Shown here: positions 53,387 through 61,185 of the stretch, in pieces | Numbering within the stretch: the first letter of the stretch is position 1 | How the letters are laid out: the number at the start of each line of letters is the position of its first letter | NCBI GenBank assembly: GCA_964543475.1 | Contig: CAZIYJ010000001.1 | Location: 372,001-436,000, forward strand | Length of the DNA: 64,000 nt | Direction of reading: 5' to 3' | Source of the DNA: JAYSYM01 sp964543475 | GTDB lineage: Bacteria; Bdellovibrionota; Bdellovibrionia; Bdellovibrionales; JAMPXM01 | Notes under the pieces: model-generated | Told to the model about the DNA's origin: nothing | Seen by the model: the letters and a program-made list of their open reading frames with translations, nothing else | Database searches by the model: none | Made by a program: the position numbers and the translations under genes

Positions 53387-53703
53387 TTTTTCCCTTTCGT
53401 TGATGTTGCTAAGAGCATTTTTTGAACCTGCTCTAGGTAGTCTGATAGAGCTTTTCTTCCAAGATCTGTAAACTCGTACGTAGTTCTGGGTTTCTTATCT
53501 ACAAATTCTTTATTTACGATAATCAATTTCTCGGCTTCAAGTTTTGACATATGGGCAGAAAGATTCCCTTTAGACAAATCTAGAGCTTCGATTAATTCGC
53601 TAAATTGCACGGGTTCCCCAGCAGAAACTAAAATTCCCATTATGCTGAGTCGAACACGATCGCTGAGTAGCGGATGCGTTGCTAAAAAATCTCGAGAGTT
53701 CAA
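53383..53703 (-). CDS. Winged-helix transcriptional regulator (ArsR/MarR-like)
   Basis: A compact wHTH: LSDRVRLSIMGILVSAGEPVQFSELIEALDLSKGNLSAHMSKLEAEKLIIVNKEFVDKKPRTTYEFTDLGRKALSDYL, read as segments: helix pair, recognition helix (SKGNLSAHMSKLEAE), wing (KKPRTTYEFT), dimerisation helix. The start is uncertain. TTG 53703 overlaps the stop of the upstream gene (ATTGA) and fits the domain start; ATG 53748 and the frame start at 53778 extend upstream into that gene. It is likely to bind the palindrome upstream of the operon and repress it (inference). Confidence 0.82.
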   Translation of the reverse strand: MNSRDFLATHPLLSDRVRLSIMGILVSAGEPVQFSELIEALDLSKGNLSAHMSKLEAEKLIIVNKEFVDKKPRTTYEFTDLGRKALSDYLEQVQKMLLATSTKGKK

Positions 53704-54383
53704 TCTTCGACTCGTTTCATTTTTCTTAACTGAGCCATCGAGAAACATGTGAGTAAGAAAAACCAAAGTAGCGGCCATAGCACAACCGGGATGTCATTTA
53801 AAAACATGAAGCCAGCCAAGGCGAGAGTAAGTGCTGCGAGAACTTGTGCATATCTTGGTGGATAAACGAAGAAGCGACCTTGAAGTAAATAGTCGGATGT
53901 GAAAACCAAAAGCGAAACTGCGATTAAGTCGGGACGGCCAACATAAAGTAAAAGCGAGAGGACAAAAAATTTCACAGCTAGGTCAGAAATGTGACTTAAG
54001 TTTTGTAGATAAGAAAAGTTTCGCCGAATGAACTGATCAGCGTCGCTCCCTGTTTTTTCTGCGGCTCTTCCAACAACTTTGTAACTCGTAATCACACAGC
54101 CTACGAGAAAGACTGCAATTGAAAGTGCGATGTAGAAATTTGCGTATGCAATGGGTAGCGGCTTAAGTAGGTGAGCAGTTATTAAGTTACTTCCCACCAG
54201 CTCAACTACCAACATGATCGATGCAAGTGCCAGAGCGATTCCCTGAAGCGCAAGTTGAGCTTTGTAAACGCTCTGAGTGATCTTTCCTTCTTTTGATATT
54301 TGAAACGCCTGGATCGACTGGCGCATGCTCAAAATATCTTGAAGTGCACTTTCTATGTCGTCTGGACTTTTATCCGCTCTCAT
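53700..54383 (-). CDS. Five-helix membrane protein, partner of the wHTH regulator
   Basis: 227 residues from ATG 54383, which has a GGGGGAT ribosome site; the frame is open 22 codons upstream. After a polar 45-residue N-terminus there are about five hydrophobic segments (LALQGIALALASIMLVVELV, YANFYIALSIAVFLVGCVI, AVKFFVLSLLLYVG, VLAALTLALAGFMFL, VVLWPLLWFFLLTCFS). It is the first gene of the operon with the regulator. I do not recognise the family. A sensing role is a guess based on position. Confidence 0.7.
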   Translation of the reverse strand: MRADKSPDDIESALQDILSMRQSIQAFQISKEGKITQSVYKAQLALQGIALALASIMLVVELVGSNLITAHLLKPLPIAYANFYIALSIAVFLVGCVITSYKVVGRAAEKTGSDADQFIRRNFSYLQNLSHISDLAVKFFVLSLLLYVGRPDLIAVSLLVFTSDYLLQGRFFVYPPRYAQVLAALTLALAGFMFLNDIPVVLWPLLWFFLLTCFSMAQLRKMKRVED

Positions 54384-54419
54384 CAAAGATCCCCCAAAGT
54401 TCAACTGCATCACTCTTCG

Positions 54420-54440
54420 GTTTGTATTACAAACTAGTTT
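54420..54440. promoter_or_regulatory. Two overlapping palindromes, candidate operator
   Basis: GTTTGTATTACAAAC (54420-54434) is a perfect 15-bp palindrome, and AAACTAGTTT (54431-54440) a perfect 10-bp one that shares four bases with it. They sit 37 nt upstream of the start of the membrane protein gene, a normal place for an autoregulatory site of the wHTH protein. Confidence 0.55.
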
Positions 54441-54693
54441 ATAGATCAAGAGTGGCTTAGGTCGAAAAAACAGAAAAAATCGTTAAGCTATTGAAAACAA
54501 ACAATAATTTTAGGTTCAGATTTACGAGGAAAACGACGAATTAGTTTTCGATCTAGGTCGAAGAACGGGGAGAGGTGGGACTGCGGACGAAGCTTGAAGT
54601 TGAGATTGTCGCAAAATATCCCATGCTTATAGTGCATAGTAAGTTGATTGCTATGTATTTTCGTTTTTGAGAGAAGAAGCGCAGAACTGGGGC

Positions 54694-55209
54694 ATGACGA
54701 AACTTCTTAGTTTACTCACAATCTTACTTCTTCAAATCCCAGCTCCGGCGCAAGCTTACGAGCGATTTTTAGATTATCTAAAAACTCACGAGCAGATCAC
54801 TCCTCGCAACTTTCAGACTTCACAAGTCTATAACTACTCAGAGGACTTAGTTGAAGTCGACGAGAGCCTCCATGAGCAGCTTTTATCAATTGCTCAATCA
54901 CAGGCACAAGTTTGGGGCGACACGATCTTAGAAGGTGATGTTGCTGCTCTCGGTGATATCCGCTTAGACGAGATTGAAGAACTGATGGACGGAACTTCAC
55001 TGCTTGGTTACCGAATCACATATAGCCAACAAGCTTGGTCGACTGCTGATTGCGATCTGTCTGATGCGACTTCTGAGGATTGGCGCAACCCTGAGACTTT
55101 TGCGCAGTGTGCAGAGGGCCGAATTTACGAGTCTGCCTTTGTTACAGCAAATCTAAGCACTTACTTTGCTGACTTCGGTGCTGTCGCTAGCCTTGAGCTT
55201 AACGACTAA
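54694..55209 (+). CDS. Small secreted protein, function unknown
   Basis: 171 residues from ATG 54694 (signal peptide MTKLLSLLTILLLQIPAPAQA); ATG 54667 is an in-frame alternative. The mature part is acidic, with a region like ERFLDYLKTHEQITPRNF and one Cys pair (ADCDLSDA, AQCAEGR). It is transcribed toward the tRNA gene and has its own terminator. No family is recognised. Confidence 0.65.
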   Translation: MTKLLSLLTILLLQIPAPAQAYERFLDYLKTHEQITPRNFQTSQVYNYSEDLVEVDESLHEQLLSIAQSQAQVWGDTILEGDVAALGDIRLDEIEELMDGTSLLGYRITYSQQAWSTADCDLSDATSEDWRNPETFAQCAEGRIYESAFVTANLSTYFADFGAVASLELND

Positions 55210-55252
55210 CAAGCACTGGTTGTTGCGCTCGCTCTTCCAAACAGATACTTTT

Positions 55253-55285
55253 AGAAAGGCCGCTTTTGACCAAGTGGCCTTTTCT
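55253..55285 (+). terminator. Hairpin terminator before the tRNA
   Basis: AGAAAGGCC (55253-55261) pairs with GGCCTTTTCT (55276-55285) with an inner short stem; T-rich end. Closes the secreted protein gene. Confidence 0.7.
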
Positions 55286-55289
55286 ATTT

Positions 55290-55366
55290 GGGGGCTTAGC
55301 TTAGTTGGTTAAAGCATCCGGCTCATAACCGGAGGATCGAAGGTTCAAGTCCTTCAGCCCCTACCA
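55290..55366 (+). tRNA. tRNA with CAU anticodon (Met elongator or Ile2)
   Basis: A full cloverleaf of 77 nt including an encoded CCA end. Acceptor stem GGGGGCT pairs with AGCCCCT (one G-U at the first pair), D-arm GCTT/AAGC, anticodon stem TCCGG/CCGGA around the loop CTCATAA, T-arm GAAGG/CCTTC with loop TTCAAGT. CAU anticodons occur in initiator Met, elongator Met and lysidine-modified Ile tRNAs; the lack of the initiator's C1-A72 mismatch pattern leaves elongator Met or Ile2. Confidence 0.93.
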
Positions 55367-55374
55367 AAATGAAT

Positions 55375-55397
55375 AACCGGCCGTGTGCCGGTTTTTT
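55375..55397 (+). terminator. Rho-independent terminator of the tRNA
   Basis: AACCGGC (55375-55381) pairs with GCCGGTT (55387-55393) around CGTGT, followed by T-run (55392-55397). Confidence 0.85.
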
Positions 55398-55427
55398 ATT
55401 TTGTGGCTGCAGATCTTGAGCCTGAAA

Positions 55428-55519
55428 GAAGGTTCAGCCAAAATAGCAGGAAGCTATTTTTGCGCGTAGCCCGCAGGGCAAAGGGCAGGAGCCCTTTGCA
55501 GTCCTTCAGCCCCTACCAA
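55428..55519 (+). repeat. Second partial tRNA copy split in its T-loop by a 63-nt double-hairpin insert
   Basis: GAAGGTTCA (55428-55436) and the 20-nt stretch 55500-55519 are exact copies of the tRNA's T-arm and 3' acceptor strand including CCA (55339-55367). In the tRNA they are contiguous; here 55437-55499 separates them. The insert is almost entirely two hairpins: AAAATAGC/GCTATTTT with loop AGGAA (55440-55460) and GCAAAGGGC/GCCCTTTGC with loop AGGA (55478-55499). The rest of the tRNA is not present in this copy. The region up to 55660 is otherwise without a credible gene. Confidence 0.75.
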
Positions 55520-55603
55520 CTCTCTAATAGCTTCATCTCCTTTGTTGCTTCGTCAGTCGCTCAATCCTCGCGCCGCGGATATGAAACTATTAGAAAGTTG
55601 GTA
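55514..55603. repeat. 23-bp imperfect inverted repeat after the tRNA copy
   Basis: The arms 55514-55536 and 55581-55603 pair at 21 of 23 positions (TACCAACTC... with ...GAAAGTTGGTA), around a 44-nt loop. The left arm starts in the TACCAA of the second tRNA 3' end. Another small perfect hairpin, CTGAAGA/TCTTCAG, lies at about 55623-55641. Confidence 0.65.
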
Positions 55604-55660
55604 CCGGATTGAACAATGCGAGCCTGAAGAGACGATCTTCAGCGTAACGCTACCAATATT

Positions 55661-57484
55661 TTAAACTGACTCTGCTATGGCTTGAGTGCTGTAGCCCATG
55701 TCGAGAGGGCGCAAGATCACTAAGCGTACGCGAGATCGGTCGGCTTCGGCTCGTGCTTTTCGCTCGGCTTCGGCGAAGAGGTGAGCGTTGGTTGGATTGA
55801 CGCAGAAGTCGAATCCGCCACCGGTCGGGTTAAGTTCAATTTCATCAACTCCGACTTCGGCTGCGAAGCGAACCATCCCTTCGACGTCATCAATATTCAT
55901 AAGATTGATATTGTTCTGAATTCGAAATGCAGCTCCGCTATAGTTACGCCGTATTTCTCCGAAGCTTCGAACGTTTTTGAGTAGAACATCAAATGCGTTA
56001 AGACGTCTGATCGTGCGATAGCTTTCGGGAGAACTTGCATCGAGCGAAAAGCTAACGAGAAGCTTTGGGCAACGCTCAAGAATCATCTTCTGTCTTCGAG
56101 CATCGAAGATCGTGCCGTTCGTGACGGTAGAGACATAAACTTTATCACGGTAGTCATCGAAATTAACTTTATCGAGAACTTTGAAAATCGCGTCGTTCCA
56201 AAACGGCTCAGCGACTCCCTGAATGTGAAGGTTTCTTAGGTGCGGGAGGAGATTCGATGCTTTTTCGAGAACTAATTCAAAATTTTCCTCATCTTGAAAG
56301 CGATAACCTTCTCGATTTCTCTCACACATGATGCAAGCGGGTTTTTCAGCAGTAGGTCTTCGGCCGCCGATGTTGCAATGTGAATTCGGAAGATTGATAT
56401 CAATCTGATGAGGGTGAGACGGTGTAGTAAAACTTGGAGAGGGGAGCTTCTCGGAAAAAGCGTAAGGGCAGCCCTCAGTCGCTTGACATATTTTAGGGAA
56501 CTTTCCTTTGAGAATGGAGTCGCGAGTTTGAGTGACTAAAGGAGAATTCCAAACCTCCTCAGTGCTGCTCTTCAAAAGGTTGCCAATCGCCATATGTGGT
56601 CGATCTTGCCAGCAGCACATAAAGACATCACCTTCGCAAGTAATGCGCATCTGTTCAAACGGCCGAATACAATACGGTTCAGCAGCGACTGGGCTTGCAG
56701 TTAACTTGTTTGAAGGTTCGCTGACTGGTTCTTCGAATTCTCTTCTGATCCACTCGGCAGGAGCAGCGTCGAATCTAGATTCAGTGAGTTGAATCAGATA
56801 TTCAGCTGCAACATTTTGTCTTGCGAGCTTCTCGATAATGGCAGGCTCTCCAGCTAGTGGTGCTGACTTGCCCTCGAGTACTCCTGGGCAAACGCGCGCC
56901 CAGAAAAACAGTGCAGACGGTTCAAGTCTAAAAGGAGTTCCCAGTTCTATTTCTGAAGTTCGCTCATCGGCCAACGTTAGACAGAAAAAGGCAGAGTTCA
57001 TCTTGGGCAGGAGTAGATTGTCTTTCGGCAGACGCCACTCACCAAGAGTTTTGTGAGCAAAGGAGTTCAAAAGTTGAACGATGGCTTCATTAACTCCTTT
57101 CGCATCAGTGATGGTCTCGAGATCCATGCTAGCTAGAAGGCGCGCGGCCGAATTTAAATTCGGAGAGCGCTTTTGTTTTGCAGGCTCAATCAATAAACAA
57201 CTGAGTTTTTGCAGCTGCTTAAGAAGAACAAAGCTTTCGTTTTCAAAAACTGATTCGTACGCATCAAGCTCATCATGGCTCATTAAACTCATCGGAGAGA
57301 GAAAAGGCATTTTTGAAAGCAGCCGCTTGAGACTCTGAACTCCTTTGGAAGAAGCAAACCAAGCCGTGTTAGGAACAATCAGAACTGGCTTTGCGCCTTC
57401 GATCTCTGCAGTTTCATAGAGTGGATTTAAAAAAATAACGAAGCGCGAGCCAGGCGGACCGACTCGCTTAACTGCAAAGTTCAA
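55661..57484 (-). CDS. Radical SAM protein with a SPASM-like segment before the radical SAM core
   Basis: 607 residues. An N-terminal domain of about 260 residues is of unknown type. A SPASM-like cluster follows (YCIRPFEQMRITCEGDVFMCCWQ, Cys 272, 283, 290, 291, then GNLL and Cys 333, 339). The radical SAM core starts after this, with an unusual cluster motif: Cys370 in PNSHCN, then Cys384 and Cys387 in ACIMC (CX13CX2C instead of CX3CX2C). The following FELVLEKASNLLPHLRNLHIQGVAEPF and VSFSLDASSPESYRTIRR segments fit the radical SAM barrel. The start is TTG 57484; the frame stays open about 100 nt further but without a better codon. Substrate unknown. Confidence 0.8.
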   Translation of the reverse strand: MNFAVKRVGPPGSRFVIFLNPLYETAEIEGAKPVLIVPNTAWFASSKGVQSLKRLLSKMPFLSPMSLMSHDELDAYESVFENESFVLLKQLQKLSCLLIEPAKQKRSPNLNSAARLLASMDLETITDAKGVNEAIVQLLNSFAHKTLGEWRLPKDNLLLPKMNSAFFCLTLADERTSEIELGTPFRLEPSALFFWARVCPGVLEGKSAPLAGEPAIIEKLARQNVAAEYLIQLTESRFDAAPAEWIRREFEEPVSEPSNKLTASPVAAEPYCIRPFEQMRITCEGDVFMCCWQDRPHMAIGNLLKSSTEEVWNSPLVTQTRDSILKGKFPKICQATEGCPYAFSEKLPSPSFTTPSHPHQIDINLPNSHCNIGGRRPTAEKPACIMCERNREGYRFQDEENFELVLEKASNLLPHLRNLHIQGVAEPFWNDAIFKVLDKVNFDDYRDKVYVSTVTNGTIFDARRQKMILERCPKLLVSFSLDASSPESYRTIRRLNAFDVLLKNVRSFGEIRRNYSGAAFRIQNNINLMNIDDVEGMVRFAAEVGVDEIELNPTGGGFDFCVNPTNAHLFAEAERKARAEADRSRVRLVILRPLDMGYSTQAIAESV

Positions 57485-57614
57485 GCACGCCGCAAAGGTT
57501 CTAAGAAAGAGGCTGTAAACCGCTCTTAAAAATCGACGGTGAAAGTGAAGATTGAAATCGGAGTTTAGGATCGGATCACCGTTCTATTGGCGCAAAAAGG
57601 TTTGTAATCAATGA

Positions 57615-57628
57615 ACATTAATTAATGT
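57615..57628. promoter_or_regulatory. 14-bp perfect palindrome in AT-rich intergenic DNA
   Basis: ACATTAATTAATGT lies between the radical SAM gene and the DUF1428 gene, and a third half-site-like TACATTAA follows at about 57639-57646. The gap 57485-57723 has no gene and should hold the promoter of the radical SAM gene; the palindrome is a possible regulator site. Confidence 0.4.
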
Positions 57629-57723
57629 ATTAATAGAAGTACATTAAAAATTTGGGCAACGGTAAATGCATTCTCTTTAGTTTTTGAGCGTTACATTTGT
57701 AGCTGAATTTGCCTAAGCGGCTG

Positions 57724-58086
57724 TTATCCCTGAATTAGCGTCTTAAAGCCGCCGTAAGCCATTTTCGATGCGTCAAAAGGCATCGCGAAATTTTCGGCGC
57801 CAGGCATTTGGCTAAACTCCTTATGTACCTTTGCATTGACCTGTTTGCGGTGAGCTTTTGATTTAAAAACGATAAAAGCAAAGACCACAGTTTCATTTTT
57901 TTTGGCTTTACACATTTTCGGAAAGCTTATTCCGTAAGGTGCCGTGATATCGTCGGCGACGCATTCGAAATAAGCCAATGCACCATGCTTCATCCATGTT
58001 TTGCAGCCCAATTTGGCCATTTTTTTATAGGCATTAACTTTATTTTTCGGAACCGGAATTACAAAACCATCGACGTATGTGCTCAT
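57724..58086 (-). CDS. DUF1428 family protein (YbaA-like)
   Basis: 120 residues. The family start YVDGFVIPVPKNKVNAYKKMAKLG, the WMKHGALAYFECVADDI segment and the MAYGGFKTLI end match DUF1428, a ferredoxin-like (dimeric alpha/beta barrel) fold. The ATG has CTAAGGAG five bases upstream. Cytoplasmic; members are often seen in redox or stress contexts but no activity is known. Confidence 0.88.
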   Translation of the reverse strand: MSTYVDGFVIPVPKNKVNAYKKMAKLGCKTWMKHGALAYFECVADDITAPYGISFPKMCKAKKNETVVFAFIVFKSKAHRKQVNAKVHKEFSQMPGAENFAMPFDASKMAYGGFKTLIQG

Positions 58087-58290
58087 AAAGACTCCTTAGT
58101 TTTATTGTCTAAGGATCCAGCCAATTAAGAAAGATCTGTCACATAGCGATGCGAACTAACTCTTGGTACGCGACGTTCGGCCCTGGGTCTCAATAACTTA
58201 GAGTTATACATATATAGCCCTAATAGAGTTGATAAGTCGCCCGGCCCTCTCTAAAAGAAAATTCAGATTATTCACAAGGAGACTAAAGAT

Positions 58291-58839
58291 ATGAAAAAGG
58301 CGGCTCTCTCGATATTTGTTCTATTGGCATCGTCTAACTTCGCCCACGCGGGCTGGGGTGTTGCTTTCCCCAATGCAACGCCTTACGAGCAACAAATATT
58401 TAATGATCAATTCTTCGTAGATGGGCAAGATGCGGAGGAACTCTTCAATTTTCTTCCCTTCGAGGCGAAACGAGAATACCGATGCCTTCAGCAATCTAGC
58501 GAAAGTGGAAAAAGCGATGGTCATCCATCTTCTATACCAGGTTGCGACCGGCGCTCGAAGACTCAGTACGTAGAAAGAAAGGAACCAGCTGGCAATCGCT
58601 TCGTCTGTACTTTCGTCAATTACAAGAAAGAAACCAGCCACAGCTGCGTCTTTAAATTCCCTCTACAAGTATTAGGAAGCCCATTTCCATTTGTTTTCGG
58701 TGGAGAGTATCAGAACAACATGTTAGGTAAAATCTTAAATGGAAATAGCTTTGCAAGCTCGAGTGGCCTCGTCGCGCTTTCTTGCCAAACAATTTCAGCA
58801 AATCGCTATTACGACTGCTTTGTAACTTTGAATCCTTAG
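58291..58839 (+). CDS. Small secreted protein, function unknown
   Basis: 182 residues with signal peptide MKKAALSIFVLLASSNFAHA and an AAGGAG site. The mature part starts GWGVAFPNATPYEQQIF and carries six cysteines (RCLQQ, GCDRR, VCTF, SCVF, SCQT, DCFV), so it is likely disulfide-bonded. A hairpin follows the stop. No family is recognised. Confidence 0.65.
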   Translation: MKKAALSIFVLLASSNFAHAGWGVAFPNATPYEQQIFNDQFFVDGQDAEELFNFLPFEAKREYRCLQQSSESGKSDGHPSSIPGCDRRSKTQYVERKEPAGNRFVCTFVNYKKETSHSCVFKFPLQVLGSPFPFVFGGEYQNNMLGKILNGNSFASSSGLVALSCQTISANRYYDCFVTLNP

Positions 58840-58859
58840 TTAATTAATTCATGTATCAG

Positions 58860-58880
58860 GAGCCCGCACTGCACGGGCTC
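58860..58880 (+). terminator. Hairpin terminator-like structure
   Basis: GAGCCCG (58860-58866) pairs with CGGGCTC (58874-58880) with a 7-nt loop; only a weak T-run follows. Confidence 0.5.
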
Positions 58881-59003
58881 TGAAATTTCAATTCACGACG
58901 ATATTAATCGAGATCGAGTGCCTTGATTAACTGTCTCATTCTGATCAAAGTTTGCCGAAAAGTAGGTCTTTACTGGGCCTTTGTATGTTCCGATAAGTAT
59001 TCA

Positions 59004-60482
59004 ATGAATTATCTGAACGTCTGCTCGAATATTCGTACTCGCTTGGTTTTTTTCCTTTTCAGTGGCCTCATTGCTTCTGGCTGTACGTTGAACGGTGAGA
59101 TTTTGGGGAGGACTGAGGAGAGCTCGGTTCGCGTTTTAACAATTTTGGATGCCTCGTGGTTCAATCTCGGGACAAGTTCTGCAAAAATCCGATGGACCGA
59201 TTCAAAATTTTCGTTGGTATCTCAATACGAATTAGCAGTTGGTACGACAGCTGGTGCCACCGACATCATGTCTTGGACAAGTGTGGGCAACGTTTTGTAT
59301 GCTCAATTGACGGGTTTAAATCTTGTTGATCAGCAAAGATATTTTGTTTCGATACGTTCTAATTTAGATCTTAATGAAGTGGTCACTTCAGATGGTTGGT
59401 ATTACCGTTTGAATGGAGCTAATGCTTTTGAAAATTTTGTTTCGATGGGTGTAACAGCTTTTCCGAGAGACGTTATAACTTTTGATTTTAATAACGATGG
59501 TTATTTAGACATCGTGTCTGCGGATGGTGGAGCTGGAAGTGATGTCAGTGTTATTTTGTCTGATGGCGTGGGCGGATACGCTCCGGCTTATCAGCTAAAC
59601 CCTCAAGCCAGTAATCCGCAGGGTCTAAGGATTGCGGATGTAGTCGGTGATTCAAATCCAGATTTAATTGTAGGGCTTTACTGGGCATGGGGAATTAATA
59701 TTTTTCCCGGCAATGGTGACGGCACCTTTGATGCAAATATTTATCTGAATCTTTCTTCTATAACATCAGTGGATGTGGGTGACATTAATAACGATGGCCA
59801 TTTGGATATCATTGCGACATCGGATTTAGCGACTGACAAAGTTTATGTCTTGCTCAATAACAATCGAAGCTTCGATGTAGCTCAAAAAATAGAATATTCA
59901 GTGAGTGACAATCCCAAAACCGGAATCTTAGGTGATTGGAATCAAGACGGAAAATTAGATATCGCGGTGGTTTCTGAAAGCGCCAACAAGCTAGGGATTA
60001 TGGCTGGGGTTGGTGACGGAACATTCGGAGCAGTTACGGAACTAGTTACTGGGGCTTTCCCGCGCGGTGTTGCATCAGTAGACTTCGATCAAGACGGAGA
60101 TTTGGATCTTGTCGTTTCAGCTTACAATGCAGACACAGTCACTCAATTTACCAACAATGGTGCAGGTGTGTTCACTGCTGGGCTATCGCTTGCCTGTGTT
60201 GGTAAACCACACGGTATAACTGTTTCTGATATCAATGGAGATGGTCTGAAAGATTTAGTCGTAGCAAGCAACGTGAATGTCGGTGTTGGACTGAATACAG
60301 TAGGTGTTTTCTTGGGTAACGGTACAACGGGGTTCAGTTCTCGGATGGAATATGCGACGGGACCGACACCAATGCGAACAACAGTTGCCGATCTTAACAA
60401 AGATGGTCTGATGGATATTCTTGTAGCTAATGGTGGCGCGGGCGCCAACCAATCCACAATTTCTGTGCTGTACGGGAAATAA
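59004..60482 (+). CDS. FG-GAP/VCBS repeat lipoprotein
   Basis: 492 residues from ATG 59004 (the frame is open 27 codons upstream). The signal peptide ends in a lipobox (LIASGC). After about 130 residues there are some five or six FG-GAP (VCBS) repeats, each with a calcium-binding Dx(D/N)xDG loop: DFNNDGYLDIV, DINNDGHLDII, DWNQDGKLDIA, DFDQDGDLDLV, DINGDGLKDLV, DLNKDGLMDIL. These make a beta-propeller. Probably a surface lipoprotein with a binding role. It is isolated, with terminator-like hairpins on both sides. Confidence 0.88.
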   Translation: MNYLNVCSNIRTRLVFFLFSGLIASGCTLNGEILGRTEESSVRVLTILDASWFNLGTSSAKIRWTDSKFSLVSQYELAVGTTAGATDIMSWTSVGNVLYAQLTGLNLVDQQRYFVSIRSNLDLNEVVTSDGWYYRLNGANAFENFVSMGVTAFPRDVITFDFNNDGYLDIVSADGGAGSDVSVILSDGVGGYAPAYQLNPQASNPQGLRIADVVGDSNPDLIVGLYWAWGINIFPGNGDGTFDANIYLNLSSITSVDVGDINNDGHLDIIATSDLATDKVYVLLNNNRSFDVAQKIEYSVSDNPKTGILGDWNQDGKLDIAVVSESANKLGIMAGVGDGTFGAVTELVTGAFPRGVASVDFDQDGDLDLVVSAYNADTVTQFTNNGAGVFTAGLSLACVGKPHGITVSDINGDGLKDLVVASNVNVGVGLNTVGVFLGNGTTGFSSRMEYATGPTPMRTTVADLNKDGLMDILVANGGAGANQSTISVLYGK

Positions 60483-60502
60483 ATGTCTCTTCAGTTAATC
60501 AT

Positions 60503-60525
60503 ATAGCGCCTGCAAGAGGCGCTAT
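60503..60525. terminator. Bidirectional hairpin between convergent genes
   Basis: ATAGCGCC (60503-60510) pairs with GGCGCTAT (60518-60525), loop TGCAAGA, followed by TGATTTT on the plus strand. It can serve the plus-strand FG-GAP gene and the minus-strand gene on the other side. Confidence 0.6.
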
Positions 60526-60543
60526 TGATTTTGAGAACTGAGC

Positions 60544-61041
60544 TTAATCGAGACCGAGAAGTCTGTTCTTCACTTCGTTTTGAATTTCGTCGAGACCAAG
60601 CGCCTTGATTTTACTGTTTGGAAGGCCCAAGAAGTATTTTTTGAGTAAGGTGCGGTCGCTGTTTTTTTCAATGTCGACAGTGTTGATGTCGATGACTTCT
60701 TTTACCTGACATTTGCCGGCTTCAACATTGATCGAAGTGACGATCATATGGATTTCATCCATGTAGTTGAAAACAATGCCTACTGCTTGAGTGTATTTGT
60801 GTAGGTTTGCATCGGCGAACCCAATAACCCAGTCTGAAAAGCCGTTTGATTTAATTACATCGAGTGCGCCTGATACTGCTTTCTGATCAGTCGATAGAAT
60901 GTAGTCGTTTGGCATATTGTACTCAGGAACATAATTTTCAGCGAACAGTGCTAAACATTGTTCGGGAGTAGGGTCATTTGCTTCTTGTGCGAAAGCAAAG
61001 TTTGACGTGGCTAGTATCGCGAGGATGATCGCTTTAAACAT
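60544..61041 (-). CDS. Small secreted protein, function unknown
   Basis: 165 residues with a signal peptide (MFKAIILAILATSNFAFA) and a GGAG ribosome site. The mature part has two Cys (EQCLALF, GKCQVKE), hence one possible disulfide, and a mix of helix and strand with no repeats. It is isolated between hairpins. No family is recognised. Confidence 0.65.
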   Translation of the reverse strand: MFKAIILAILATSNFAFAQEANDPTPEQCLALFAENYVPEYNMPNDYILSTDQKAVSGALDVIKSNGFSDWVIGFADANLHKYTQAVGIVFNYMDEIHMIVTSINVEAGKCQVKEVIDINTVDIEKNSDRTLLKKYFLGLPNSKIKALGLDEIQNEVKNRLLGLD

Positions 61042-61138
61042 AAAATCTCCGGGTTAAAATTGCTCGAGCGGGATGATTGCACGAGCTATGCCGGTTCATT
61101 TTAGATTCAGCGTTCTTGAATGAAGTTCAAGGGAATGA

Positions 61139-61161
61139 AGCCGTCTAAACTTTTGACGGCT
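61139..61161. terminator. Terminator-like hairpin
   Basis: AGCCGTC (61139-61145) pairs with GACGGCT (61155-61161), with a T-rich loop. It lies after the minus-strand gene at 61186-62049. Confidence 0.5.
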
Positions 61162-61185
61162 AGAGAATTACTTCAGGGTCGAATT

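Noticed and set aside
55348..55519. Functional integration site of a prophage or island
   Set aside because: The two 20-nt repeats are only 152 nt apart and no integrase or mobile gene is present; at most a scar.
55385..55612. 75-residue reading frame after the tRNA
   Set aside because: It runs through the tRNA terminator, the interrupted tRNA copy and the hairpins, so it is a by-product of structured non-coding DNA.
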